A DNA stretch of 64,000 nucleotides from assembly GCA_958510825.1 (NCBI GenBank), contig OY294047.1, forward strand, positions 41,245,229 through 41,309,228, read 5' to 3'. Below are positions 1 to 10,749 of this stretch, piece after piece. This DNA comes from Brachypterus glaber. Taxonomy: Eukaryota; Arthropoda; Insecta; Coleoptera; Kateretidae. The position numbers and the translations under genes are program-made. The notes under the pieces are model-generated. The model was not told the origin of the DNA. It made no database searches and was given only the letters and a program-made list of their open reading frames with translations. Each line of letters opens with the position of its first letter. The stretch's first letter is position 1.

Positions 1-965
1 AGTTAAGTCTATCTAGAAACCTCTGAGGCTGGGGGTTGAGTGAGTCACAGTTAGAGTCCAGCTCCCAAGTTGTCTCGAGCTGCTTTTAAATAGCTGGAAA
101 GATAATCATGATCAAAAAATATAACGGCTTGACTGATTTATTTTATTTTAATTTGGTTTTTATTATTTACATATAATCATAAATTTTACATTTTTCGTAT
201 GCAAGAAAAAAAACAAATCAATTTATAAAAAACTTCTTGCAGATTTTTTATGTAGATATAGATATATAGTTTATTTACAAACCATTGCTCACACGTGAGT
301 AAATAAATTACTTGTTTGTATGTTATGTAGAATGACCTCTTAAAATAAATGCATCTATGTTTGAAACACCCTGTATTTTTGAAAATTTTAAATCTAAATA
401 TTCAATTTATCTATTTTAAGAAATCCAAATCCCAAAACTAAAATATCTCGATTTAAAAGTTAAAACCCTAAGGATGTTAAACTTGCCCATAAGGACGATT
501 TTATGGCGCTTGCAAACATATTCCGACCAATTGTTTTTCGTGAGAAAAATCTATTCCAATCTTTGGGGATAAATTGCTATATCTATTAAATATTTATATA
601 TTTTTTTATATTTAAATTTAGTACCCACAATTTCCTCAGCGATTATTCTTTCTCAACAATTATGAAGGATTTTTTTTATTATTTATTTTTACGGTTAGCC
701 AATATAAAAATAGAGTGACAATTTTTTTTTTGTTTTTTTTTTTTTTAATTTAAAATGTAATATCAAAAAAAATGTCTATCTATCAATAGACGATATATCC
801 TGTTTGTACAATTGTAAACTTTTAAACGAAAAATCATATTTAATTAACAAGGTACTGCAAAAAATGTTTTCAAACTTTGATTGTTTATAAACTGTTTATT
901 AAATATCATACAATTTGCTTTCAATATTTATAACAAACAGCATTAACGAATTTGTTTTGTACTTT
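1..965. repeat. ~1 kb repeat unit, copy 1 (cut by window edge)
   Basis: Bases 1-965 recur almost identically at 1290-2518, apart from a SINE in the second copy, small indels in T-runs and scattered substitutions. The unit contains no ORF. Its last ~95 bp (about 870-960) are the reverse complement of 4100-4200, which lies just 3' of a mariner-type transposase relic. The unit therefore probably includes a non-coding transposon end. The left boundary is unknown because the window begins inside or at the start of the unit. Confidence 0.9.
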
Positions 966-1289
966 GGTCTTAACGTCCTACTTTGTGAGTGATGGAACTT
1001 AAATTTGTTGCTTGAGTTCAGAAAACCTGAACATTTCTTTGTCTATTTGCCTCCCGGCAATATGTTCAGAAAACCTGAACAGGCATTAACTAAAATATAC
1101 ACATTTGTATAAAAAATAGGAATTTGGTTACAAGGAACAGCAATATTAAAATATAAAACATAGTCAATGATAAATCGTGCAGATTAAGAAAACACTTAAG
1201 TTCTAAATCGTATATAAACCAAATTCTATTCAATAAAATATCATTCACCTATGATCATTCTTTCTTTTAACACCTTTGACTCACTTTAA
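966..1289. other. spacer between the two ~1 kb repeat copies
   Basis: This stretch is not shared with the sequence after the second repeat copy. It contains a 17-bp near-palindrome, GTTCAGAAAACCTGAAC, twice (1016-1032 and 1064-1080), 48 bp apart. No ORF or other recognisable element is visible. Confidence 0.6.
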
Positions 1290-2518
1290 AGTTAAGTCTA
1301 TCTAGAAACCTCTGAGGCTGGGGGTTGAGTGAGTCACAGTTAGAGTCCAGCTCCCAAGTTGTCTCGAGCTGCTTTTAAATAGCTGGAAAGATAATCATGA
1401 TCAAAAAATATAACGGCTTGACTGATTTATTTTATTTTAATTTGGTTTTTATTATTTACATATAATCAAAAATTTTACATTTTTCGTTTGCAAGAAAAAA
1501 AAACAAATCAATTTATAAAAAACTTCTTCAGATTTTTTATGTAGATATAGATATATAGTTTATTTACAAACCATTGCTCACACGTGAGTAAATAAATTAC
1601 TTGTTTGTATGTTATGTAGAATGAGATGGGAGATTTAGCTTAGTGGTCAATGGCATCGATATAGCCTGACACTGATCTAATGATCGTGAGTTCAAACCTC
1701 ACTGGCGCCGATTGCCTTTTTCAGTTAATTAATAATTGAAATTTGGCGAAGGCGTACTCCCTAGATATATTGGTTCGAAAGTCAATTAAAGCCGGTGGTT
1801 CCCTCTACTACTAGCCCACACAAGTTTTGGACTTAGGGGATGCTTAATTAAGTAGAATAGTACGAGGTTAAAAACAAACATAAACATAAACATAAACCTC
1901 TTAAAATAAATGCATCTATGTTTGAAACACCCCGTATTTTTAGAAATTTTAAATCTAAATATTCAATTTATCTATTTTAAGAAATCCAAATCCTAAAACT
2001 AAAATATCTCGATTTAAAAGTTAAAACCCTAAGGATGTTAAACTTGCCCATAAGGACGATTTTATGGCTCTTGCAAACATATTCCGAACAATTGTTTTTC
2101 GTGAGAAAAATCTATTCCAATCTTTGGGGATAAATTGCTATATCTATTAAATATTTATAGCATATTTAAATTTAGTACCCACAATTTTCTCAGCGATTAT
2201 TCTTTCTCAACAATTATGAAGGATTTTTTTTATTATTTATTTTTACGGTTAGCCAATATAAAAATCGAGTGACAATTTTTTTTTTTTGTTTTTTTTTTTT
2301 AATTTAAAATGTAATATCAAAAAAAATGTCTATCTATCGATAGACGATATATCCTGTTTGTACAATTGTAAACTTTTAAACGAAAAATCATATTTAATTA
2401 ACAAGGTACTGCAAAAAATGTTTTCAAACTTTGATTGTTTATAAACTGTTTATTAAATATCATACAATTTGCTTTCAATATTTATAACAAACAGCATTAA
2501 CGTATTTGTTTTGTACTT
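1290..2518. repeat. ~1 kb repeat unit, copy 2, interrupted by a SINE
   Basis: Direct copy of 1-965 at an offset of 1289 bp, rising to 1561 bp beyond the SINE at 1625-1896. Homology stops at about 2518, where copy 1 continues with a different sequence. The few mismatches indicate a fairly recent duplication. The GTAGAATGA / CCTCTTAAAA junction that is intact in copy 1 (331-340) is split here by the SINE. Confidence 0.9.
1625..1896 (+). mobile_element. tRNA-derived SINE (family S1), full length, empty site known
   Basis: 272-bp insertion whose exact edges come from the uninterrupted repeat copy at 331-340. The head carries an RNA polymerase III A box (TAGCTTAGTGG) and B box (GTTCAAACC). The body contains GGCGCCGATTGCC, GCCGGTGGTTCCCTCTACTA and AAGTAGAATAGTACGAGG, and the tail is a CATAAA/AAACATA repeat. 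The same body recurs at 18944-19191 (-), 26651-26918 (+) and, 3'-truncated, at 61888-62075 (-). No target-site duplication is evident around the insertion. Confidence 0.9.
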
Positions 2519-3276
2519 AATGGCAGCATTCAATAGAAACAGCAAAACTCATCGAAAGCTATCAAATCCCTACTAAACGCTATGATTAGTTTCGATTGAC
2601 AGATGTGGCTGAATCGTTCCTCATCAACGTTTTAAGATGGTTACTTTTGATTGATTTTATAAAAGCGCGAGAATGTAGTTTTTCTACGACTGCTTTAGAA
2701 TGTAAGCAAATACACACACTTTTCAAACACAGAATGAATCCATTCTAGCTCTAGATACGGTATGAATATTCCGTATCAAGTGTTAGAATGAGCTCATGTA
2801 GTGCCATCTCTTGTTTATAAAAGTAAAGAAAACTGTAGCAAAATTAGCAAAAATAAATTTATTTTACCATGAAATATTGTATAATTTAATGAAATTTAAA
2901 GTTTTGCCTTAAAATTACATAAAGTTTATTAGTTTTTCTTAATATTTGACCAGTTTTTTATCAACTTAGTTCAAAAAATTAAAACTGCTCCATCTATTGT
3001 TAAATATTCAAACCTGATATATGTCACAACAATCTGACATAACCTTCAATTTTTACATTATAATTTGTAAATATGTGCTAAAATTAAATAAAAATCTGTT
3101 TTAAGTACTGATTTGATAAAGTTATTAAATAACATTAATTGCTTTATTTAAAAATATGTGTTTTGTTGCATTTACAATGTCGAGTCACAAAAAACATTGT
3201 TTTTAACCTTGTCCGCAGTTTAAAACCATACAGTGTTTCATATTTGCAGTCGAAGAAAAAGTATAGTCTACAACAC
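2519..3276. other. no gene recognised
   Basis: AT-rich sequence without a convincing ORF. The only structure noticed is a small palindrome around 2755-2782 (GATACGG...CCGTATC). Confidence 0.4.
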
Positions 3277-3373
3277 GTATGGAATAGTCATTCCGCGCTC
3301 GCGGGACCGTCATACTCGCCTGCCGGCTCGTATTAAAAACTTTCCGCTCGCGCGGAATATTGTCTATTCCATA
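3277..3373. repeat. short hairpin element with CpG-rich loop
   Basis: GTATGGAATAGTCATTCCGC at 3277 pairs with the imperfect reverse complement ending in TCTATTCCATAC at 3373. The arms are ~22-32 bp. The ~45-bp centre is rich in CG dinucleotides (CGCTCGCGGGACCG, GCCGGCTCG), in strong contrast to the AT-rich surroundings. It is one of several hairpins of this style in the window. Confidence 0.7.
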
Positions 3374-3525
3374 CTAGTTATAGAATATACTATTTTGTGG
3401 ATACTTCTAACCTCAAATGGTGGTTGTGACAAGTGACAGATATCAGCGGTTCAGCAGTTTGCTAGCAAAACTTATAATTTGATGACTTTTGATTAGTTTT
3501 GTTGTTTCCATTGAACCCAGCCAAT

Positions 3526-3630
3526 TTATATTTTCAAATTGATGACCATTCCGATCTATACAGCGCTGGCATCGTGAAGCTATGGAATCGCATACATATA
3601 TAAATATTTCATTCGAAATTTTAGCATGGT
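3526..3630 (-). mobile_element. inverted fragment of the transposase 3' region
   Basis: This segment is the imperfect reverse complement of about 3981-4088, which encodes the C-terminal end of the adjacent transposase relic. For example, CAGCGCTGGCATCGTGAAG here matches the reverse complement of CACGATGCCAGCGCTG there. Two relics of the same element thus lie in opposite orientation ~350 bp apart and form a foldback. Confidence 0.7.
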
Positions 3631-3815
3631 TACCTTCAACTCATCAATGGTTGCAGGTTTTGTATCATAACCTTTATTCTTGAGAAAACCCTAAAAGAAA
3701 AAATTCAGTGGTAAGGGTAAGTACCGTCAACGGTTCCAGTTACCTTAATTTATTACAGGAATCTGTCATGGCAATTATTCTTGAATATTTTGGCGATAAG
3801 GGATTTTATGGTTAA

Positions 3816-4078
3816 CAAGAAGGAGCTCCACCACATTACTATAGTGATGTAGGGGCCTATCTTAATGAAAACCTGTCTAAGATGGATAGGACGCAGAGAT
3901 CCTGCAGAATATCCACCACGAGCACCAGACCTCACACCACTGGATTTTTGAGAAAATAAAGGCAACCATCAAAAGGCAATGTGCTGAAATTCGGAAAGAA
4001 ATATTTTTCAATATTCTCAATTCCATAGTTTCACGATGCCAGCGCTGTATACATATATCGGAGTTGTCATCAGTTTGA
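3816..4078 (+). pseudogene. broken mariner-superfamily (DDE) transposase, C-terminal part
   Basis: Three successive frames give the characteristic C-terminal half of an insect mariner-like transposase. Frame one (3816-3881) reads QEGAPPHYYSDVGAYLNENL. After a frameshift, 3884-3952 reads WIGRRD then EYPPRAPDLTPLDF, ending at a stop. After another shift, 3946-4077 reads EIRKEIFFNILNSIVSRCQ. The family pattern is a QQDGAPPH block, then WIGRRG and WPPRSPDLTPLDFFLWG; the aspartate of PDLTPLD belongs to the catalytic block. Two frameshifts and stops make it dead. The N-terminal half was not found. Recognition is from motif memory, not a search. Confidence 0.8.
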
Positions 4079-4094
4079 AAATATGAACCAAGTA

Positions 4095-4210
4095 GAAAAC
4101 AAATACGTTAATGAAGTTTGTTATAAACATTGAATGCAAATTGTACGATATTTAATAAACACTTTGTAAATAGCCAAAGTGTGGCAACATTTGTTTGCGA
4201 CACTGTATTT
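4095..4210. mobile_element. non-coding transposon end shared with the 1 kb repeats
   Basis: TTGTTATAAACATTGAATGC and the next ~80 bases are the imperfect reverse complement of the terminal parts of the two large repeats (870-960 and ~2425-2515). The segment directly follows the transposase relic and ends in CAACATTTGTTTGCGACACT. It is best explained as that element's 3' non-coding end. Confidence 0.6.
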
Positions 4211-4379
4211 TTATTAAACGATTTAGGACGTTTAAAATTTTCATCGAGTTACGATAAGCTGCACGACAAAAATAAATATTAATCTCGATACAAACAATAA
4301 TCGAATGACAAAAAAGTAAACGAAAGACAAAAAGGTACTAAAAGATGTTTAGTTTTCATCCTGTATATAGTAGATTTTG

Positions 4380-4570
4380 ATAAGTTCCCTATTGCGGACA
4401 AATATAAGATTTCGTGCGCATGACGTACTAGCTGGCTTCAAGCAATATTTCGGTAGTTTTGAAAGAGTTGGTAAAACAGCACGGTACGGACAATACGTTA
4501 AATTCGTCAGGGGCGCGATACTCACGCCACTATCGCTTCCAAAGAACAAAAATAACAATAGTTATTCGTA
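4380..4570 (+). promoter_or_regulatory. putative 5' UTR / promoter-proximal region of the split gene
   Basis: This ~190 bp is richer in G+C and CpG than its surroundings and shows no repeat copies elsewhere in the window. It leads directly into the start codon at 4571. The reading frame upstream of that ATG is closed by a TAG at 4559-4561, so exon 1 cannot extend upstream as coding sequence without a further splice. GTCAGGGGCGCG near 4507 could be an initiator-type start, but no TATA box or mapped start is available. Confidence 0.4.
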
Positions 4571-4699
4571 ATGAATCACGCTATGGAAAATACATCCAAT
4601 AAATTTCGCGTAGAACGAGTTCCAAATAGGGCTTACGCCATTTCTCCGAGAAAACATCATCTTGGGCCCAAGTACAAGAAGACACCTGGAACAATACAA
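4571..4699 (+). CDS. exon 1 of an unrecognised split gene (N-terminus, 43 codons)
   Basis: I do not recognise the protein. The exon starts at ATG 4571, preceded by an in-frame stop 12 bp upstream, and is open for 43 codons to a consensus donor, CAA|GTAAGT, at 4700. A second in-frame ATG lies at 4583. The translated segment is basic and includes RVERVPNRAYAISPRKHH and GPKYKKTPGT. No signal peptide or membrane helix is present. The exon ends in phase 0, compatible with the microexon at 38081 across a 33.4-kb intron filled with transposon remains. Its higher GC and codon-like composition support it. It could alternatively join an unseen phase-0 exon within intron 1. Transcript data would settle this. 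Confidence 0.7.
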
Positions 4700-6149
4700 G
4701 TAAGTCCCTTTAGCCTCACGTCACAAAGGTCCTTCGATAAAACACCCCAGCGGTTAACACAAGACAAAATAGGCATTTTCATAGAAAAAAAACTTTAACA
4801 CCTTAAGTTGTTTGCACTGCAAAAAATAGGGACTTAAATGAAACAATGACTTGTGATACCTTGCTGAAATTCCCGGGTAAAAAGCAACAAAAAAAATGTA
4901 GCACTATAGTATAGTAATAACCGAAAAAGTGGATATACTTTTTCAATTTAAGTTAGCGCAGCATTAACGAGTATAAAACACCCGATATTTAAGCAGTGTA
5001 ATTTTTACAAGAAAAGTAAAACACATTATCTTTTTAGCAGAATGCGGAAATTTTTATTACCAGAATATAAAAAGCAAAAGATGGAAATAGCTTTAAAGAA
5101 AATTAATGTACTTGGGTTAAATTGGATTTAAATGTACTTTTATTACAGTTTTTTTTCCAGACACCTTTGTAAGTCGCAAACCTAATCTTTCAGCTCATAT
5201 AATATTTCCTGAAACCGGAAAGACGGTAAAATTAGTTTTCCTTGTGAGAAAAGCTTAGAAAATCAATTGTATTCTTTTGTTATAAGCTTAGATTGTTCTT
5301 TGTGTAGATATTTGTCATTTTGCTATTGTGATATTATTCAAAACTCTTATCATAACATTTTGTACAAAGAAAATCCTAAAATAAGCTTTTTATCTTAATA
5401 CCGTACTGTTCAAATTTTGCCCCCTTTAATTTTTGAGCTGCTTAAGATATCAACTTAAAATTTTAAGCACGTAAATTACACTTTAAAACTGATTGTAACT
5501 GATATAAATAAAAACTAAAAAAAAAATCTAAGAAAGCCATATTTTTTAGAAAAAAAAATAGAACTTTTAAGTGTTTTACACCTCAAAACAAAAATTGAAA
5601 TTAAAAATGCTATAGGCAAATCGAAAATTTAATAATAATGAATATTCGCACACAATCCTCTTTCCGTTAAAATAACACCCCTTGACCCCTGCCTGCAATG
5701 TGCTTTTTCTTAGATGAGAAAACTTTAAGTCCAAAGCTAATTATATCTATATGTCTAGAAGTGCAGAAGCTAACATAATATTTCTTTAAATGGGTTATAT
5801 AAACTTTGAGTGATGTAATTTGTGAGTTTTCTTTTAACTTTGTTAGAGAAACTTGATTTTTCAGTTATCCACACACTTTCAGCTGGAAACAGAATAAAAG
5901 TACATTGGCTTAGAACGTAAGTATTGATTTTCGGGACATAATAAGTTTAATATATCGTACTAATAACTCTTCTTTCTAGAATTGGCATTTCATTCGTTAA
6001 AACTGACAAAAACGTCGGCAACATAAACATTCGTCTGTCTTACTCGCACATCTTTGTTCTAACAGAGACAAAAAAAAAAGTTACTGGTTTAATCGTGTTA
6101 AAATAAATAAAAACTTATAATCGCATTTTAATAAAGTTTTAAGAAATAA
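4700..6149. other. start of intron 1; little recognisable
   Basis: AT-rich intronic sequence. Around 5396-5470 the string CCGTACTGTTCAAATTTTGC followed by CCCC and AGATATCAACTT loosely resembles the terminal repeat of the MITE family at 17975 and 59903. It may be a diverged relative. No ORF is convincing. Confidence 0.4.
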
Positions 6150-6984
6150 AGTCCAGTCAAATAATAAATGTAAATTGGAATAAACCTATAAGGGCTGATT
6201 TTTTAAAGGGTAGTAGTAGATGGTAACAGAACACTTCTGTTAGCTTAATATGCATATTACGATAAAAATGCATATAACCAATTTTGTTAAAGAGGAAATT
6301 TCCAACAATTTTTGTTTGGATCATTTTTTTAGTATATTAATAACAACCGAGTTAATTCAAAAATAGTCATGTTGGAGGTGAAATTGGTTTTTTCCATTTT
6401 TCAGCCAAATTATAAATCGGACTATAAAAGTGGTTATAAGCAAACTTGTAGGACTTAAAATTCTATATAAGTTTCATTTATTATAAATTTTCATAGGTAC
6501 TTTGGTACGGTTACAGTGGGAGCAACTCGACTATCAGCGCCCAATGTAACCGTAACAAAATACTTATATACATAATACATAAAACTTATAGAGAATTTCA
6601 AGAACTACAAGTTTGCTTATAACCATCCTCCGATGAATAATTTGGCTGAACAATCGAAAAAAACAATTTCACCCCCAACATGGCCATTTTTGAATATTTA
6701 TAACTCGATTGTTATTAATATATTAAAAAAATGATCCAAAAAAATGGTTAAAATTTTTTTCTTAACAAAATTGATTATATGCATTTTTATCGTAGGATAC
6801 ATATTTAGCGAGATAACAGCACTCCAAACCTCTAAAACTCAAGATAGCAAATCAACAGGTAAAAAACTAACAGGAATGTTCTGTTACTATCCCCTACTAC
6901 CCTTTAAAATATCAGCCCATGTACATTTATTGCAATTTAACAAAGGAATTTTCTCGGGAATTTCTCGTTGTATGACTGAACTAT
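6150..6984. mobile_element. foldback element FB1, complete copy (~0.83 kb)
   Basis: Two arms of ~380-400 bp are imperfect inverse copies meeting near 6535. The ends read GTCCAGTCAAATA (left) and GACTGAACTATA (right). Inner landmarks such as GGGCTGAT, GGTAGTAG, ATGCATATT and AACTTGTAG pair with their complements on the other arm. Other copies are a right half at 26100-26470 and a left half at 43195-43800. The consensus end is TAGTCCAGTCAAATAACGAG. There is no transposase, so it is non-autonomous. The ORFs inside are by-products of the palindrome. Confidence 0.8.
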
Positions 6985-7299
6985 AATTAATTTTTAATGA
7001 GAAATTAACGCAAGGAAAAAATTGTAAATAAACCGCATACGAGGATTGTCTTTTTAATACTTGTTTTTTTATTACATTGTGCATATATGCTTTTAAAAAA
7101 ATCATTCGTTCTCTTTGAAAAAAAGTTGCAGACTTTCGATAGAGGTTATACGAATTGTTCTACTTTTAATACAAAGTGCATAGGTACTTTTTTCTATTTT
7201 GCGACTCTAATACGCTCATAAACACATATTGCGTGTTCATTTCAGTTCAGTTTGGGTTACTAGCCTTGTCTATTCGACATTAACCAGCTTCATTTTGAG
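6985..7299. other. no feature recognised
   Basis: Intronic AT-rich DNA between two repeats. No ORF or structure stands out. Confidence 0.4.
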
Positions 7300-7705
7300 T
7301 GTTCTTACAGACCTATAAGAGGTTTGGACTTTTTTTTGGGTTGGCAACACAGGGCAAAAGACAATCGCTTGGTGTTTTCCGTGCAAATGTAAACACCGCT
7401 TTAAGGTCTACAAAATTGTGTTTTAAGTTAATTTTTACCGTGTTAAAATTATTACTTGATACTTGCAGTGAAAAAGAGAAAAGCTGATTATAAAAGATAT
7501 CAAAATATCATTTGTTCTATGAAAGTCATAGCGAAAATTTTAATGCCAACCCAAAACAAAAATCCCTAAATCAGTCATCAATATTTTTAAATTTTAGAGC
7601 AAAATAGAAAAATAGTGTAAAGCACTCGTTTCGTAACACGTTTTTAGCGCGCCAGTACTTTAGAAAACTCACCGCAAGCGGCTCCTTTTCTAAACTTGTA
7701 CTATT
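7300..7705 (+). repeat. dispersed repeat R2, copy 1
   Basis: Landmarks in order are GGGTTGGCAACA, CGTGCAAATGTAAAC, TTTTTACCGTGTTAAAATT, AATGCCAACCCAAAAC, CCTAAATCAGTCATCAAT, then CACTCGTTTCGTAACACG and TTTTTAGCGCGCCAGTAC. The same order, reversed, occurs at 24455-24850 and 34890-35260. The right half occurs as a tandem pair at 41107-41606. The right end forms a small hairpin. It has no coding capacity, and its class (MITE or SINE-like) is unresolved. Confidence 0.75.
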
Positions 7706-8589
7706 ATAGTCTCGAGACTATGATAAAAGTTGATTAACTTTTTTTAAAGTATCTATAGGCCCTATAGGGTAAAAAGATCTAGGTCTGAGGTTAACAAGTC
7801 ATTCTAACTTGACACACACACACAGAATTAGAGTCCCCATATGAGCCCCGTAGTGCTCCAGGGTTCTCCCATGCATATTTATAATATGTAATGTAGCTAT
7901 AGCACAGAAAATATATATGCACAATATATACTCAGATTAAAGGTCCTTTGAGCACACTTATATATGATCAAATAAAACTTTGCTGATAAATCAGGCGTAT
8001 TTCGAGTTTGTGGTAAACGATTAGAGTATTACACGATTATTATCATTATTACAACCATACATCTTGCTTGAGCATTTATTGGAAAATGCAATCCTACACA
8101 CAGAGAAAGTTTATTTTAAATTAAGTAAATATGGTGGCATCAATCGGGGTGCATTTTACCAAAAACATTAAATAAGTTATTTAAAAAGGGTCAATTTTAT
8201 ACGCATGAAAAACGAAATACTTTATACTTCCTGTAAATTATACATTCATTTTGTTTCTAGTCATATGGTGACAACCTTAAAAATAATTATAAATTATTTT
8301 TTTTTTAAAAAAGGGCTGAACCATTTTCAGTTTAAAGTCATTCTAGGACCTAATATAGGTATTTGCCGGCAGAACCTGTATTTCCTAGGAATTTCAGTGA
8401 TTTTCTTATATTTCAGTGCTCTCGACCGAAATATGCATTATAGTAACTTAATACATGTCATCTATTACGTGAATTTAATAATAAAAGAATATTTTATTTT
8501 ATTTTTTTGTTTTATTTTATTTGTTAACGGAAAAACCACAATACATAAGAAGTACAAAAATGGTATAATTATAAATGCATAAGTATATA
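7706..8589. other. no gene; AT-rich intron
   Basis: This stretch holds a short CA run (7813-7824) and one 125-codon open frame (8205-8582). Its translation is Phe/Ile/Tyr/Asn-dominated, as expected of AT-rich chance frames. It shows no domain, splice signals or codon bias. Confidence 0.5.
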
Positions 8590-9330
8590 AATTTTTGATA
8601 CCAATAATATCAAAAATTAAGGTTATTTAAAGAAGTTTTAAAAGAATTTAAAGACAAATTAAAAAAAATTAAATAATTTTTATTGTTATTAGCCAACAGC
8701 ATAGCTCTATCCAAAGGTGTATGAGATCCGTAGTTAGTTCTATGAAAGGGTATATTAAATGTTGGAGAACCTTGTCTAAGATTTCTTGTAGGGATATAAA
8801 ACCGAATTTTATGCAACATTTCTGGACAATTAAGTAAATTATTAATAAGTTTAAACAACATACATAAATCTGATTTACTTAAGTCTTCTTTGACAAAGTA
8901 ATTCAACATTCAATGCTTCATACACATGAGAGTAATTATGATCATAAATTGGAATATTTAGTTTGTTAGCACAAAATCGTAATAGTTACGTTGAACAGAT
9001 TTAATCTCCTCTATAGCAATATTGTACTGAGGAGACCAAATTACAGAGGCAAATTCAAAATGAGATCTAACAAGAGAATTGAAGACTGTTATAATAGACT
9101 TAACAGAAAAATCTTTACAATTTCTTTTTACAAAGAAGCTAACAACTTGTTAGCGTTTTGAACAATAGATGTTATATGATAATTAAAATCTAGTTTACGA
9201 TCTAATAAAATACCAAGATCTCTAACATTATCAACCGAATCTAAAATAGTGTTACCAATAGAATAAGAGCTGTCAACCTTTGTTCTACCCATAAAAAATG
9301 GCATTTTAGACACTTTTTTACATTTAAAAA
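8590..9330 (-). mobile_element. jockey-like LINE relic, reverse transcriptase C-terminal region
   Basis: Read on the minus strand, the relic starts near 9313 with VRDLGILLDRKLDFNYHI, typical of the region after the RT catalytic palm. It continues after a frameshift through SIITVFNSLVRSHFEFASVI and WSPQYN, then after stops through IRFYIPTRNLR and TFNIPFHRTNYGSHTP. This is the usual order of a jockey/CR1-type RT C-terminus. At least two frameshifts and an internal stop make it dead. The 5' part, endonuclease and palm, is missing, as in most 5'-truncated LINEs. Confidence 0.85.
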
Positions 9331-10749
9331 TAAACTATTTCTGTTACAAATGCAAATGCATATGCAAATAATGCAAGAATTAGATTTAGATAAAGGTGAC
9401 GTAAATATCTACTTATTAAAAGTATAGTTTATTTGATCAAAGTATATGTTTTTTTGAAAACATATATGTTTGCAAATATGTTTGATTAAATTAACCATAT
9501 ATTTTTCTGTGTGTGGACATTTCGCACGAGTGGTAATTGGAATATGTAATTCTTAGATATTTAATTAAATTGATTTTCAATTAATTATTATCCTGAACCG
9601 ATTAACCACTTGACACTTAAAGTTCCATTTAATTGCGTTCCGACATTCCATTGTTCGAAACTGGATGAATTAGTTTTAAATAAAAATCAACTTACCACGG
9701 AAATGGATAATATCCACTAGATAATTAAAATATTTTAATTTAGTTTAATTAGTTTAATGTATCAAATGTATTATACTGTCATCTGGGGATACTTAGGTCC
9801 CAGGATATACTTCACAACTCCACAGAACAAAACTTTAAAAAGTATTATGTACTCATAGCCTAACGGATATCTTTCCGTTCGTACGGCGTTTTAAGTGCTG
9901 CCACCTAGACAGAATACAGTTTTTAAACAGTACAGTCTGTCACGAGCACTGGTTCAACGTATGTTACCGGCACTCTAGATTATTGTATTTAATAGTTACA
10001 CCGCTTTAATTTAAAACACAGCGAGATAGTGTTTTTTCTCCATTTCTTTCCCTCGTCCATGCAGCAACAGGCACGATGGATGCAGCCGAAATCTAGCTAG
10101 ATAGAAGAGATATCACACACACACGCATTAAAGTGTTTTGTGGCTTTTCCTTCATTCGCCCGCAAATTGTTTATCCGCTTTCCACAAAAAGATTGTCAAA
10201 GAGAACTGTCGGTTGATCTTGAAAACTAAACGTGGACACTTTACAGAAAAATAATCAGTAAAATCCCAGGTACTCCGGTTCTTAAGATAATGGTAAAAGT
10301 TCTGCAGAAGAGACGATATTTCTTGTAACACTTTTTGCACAGATTCGAAATCTGTCAACTAAAAATCATAATTTTTAATATTAAAAAGTAAAACAAATTT
10401 ATACAAAAAATATATATAAAGTTAATTTAAATGATACACATGTGTAATGTACCCTCAAACTAGGGAATCTGAATAAAGTGTCATTAAGCATTAAGTTTAT
10501 TGTCATTTCATTTGGAGTCTCTACCTCAAAATGAAAAGAATTTGTAAATTTTATTCTATTTAATTTTATGTCTCGTGCTTGCATGCTATTAGTAGCATTA
10601 GATGCATAAGCATGCATCAGTAAAAAATATATTTATATTAAAGTGTTAAATAAAGAAAAAACAAACATATTTTTTTTTCAAAACTTCCCGATCCAATCTT
10701 GTGACACCGAGAATAATTCCATTCGAAAATACCTTTCCTAACACATCTA
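9331..10749. other. intronic DNA with possible antisense ORFs, unassigned
   Basis: From about 9840 to 10150 the sequence is less AT-rich than average and has no repeat partner in the window. Two minus-strand open frames follow (10358-10152 and 10617-10399). The first is preceded, on that strand, by an acceptor-like TTTTTAG. I recognise neither product and do not annotate them as genes. Confidence 0.3.

Noticed and set aside
1625..1700. tRNA gene
   Set aside because: A and B boxes are present but no acceptor stem or full cloverleaf. The same head is attached to a conserved SINE body at several sites.
8205..8582. 125-codon open frame, the longest on the + strand
   Set aside because: Its composition is dominated by Phe, Ile, Tyr and Asn from AT-rich DNA. 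It has no domain, splice site or homologous repeat.
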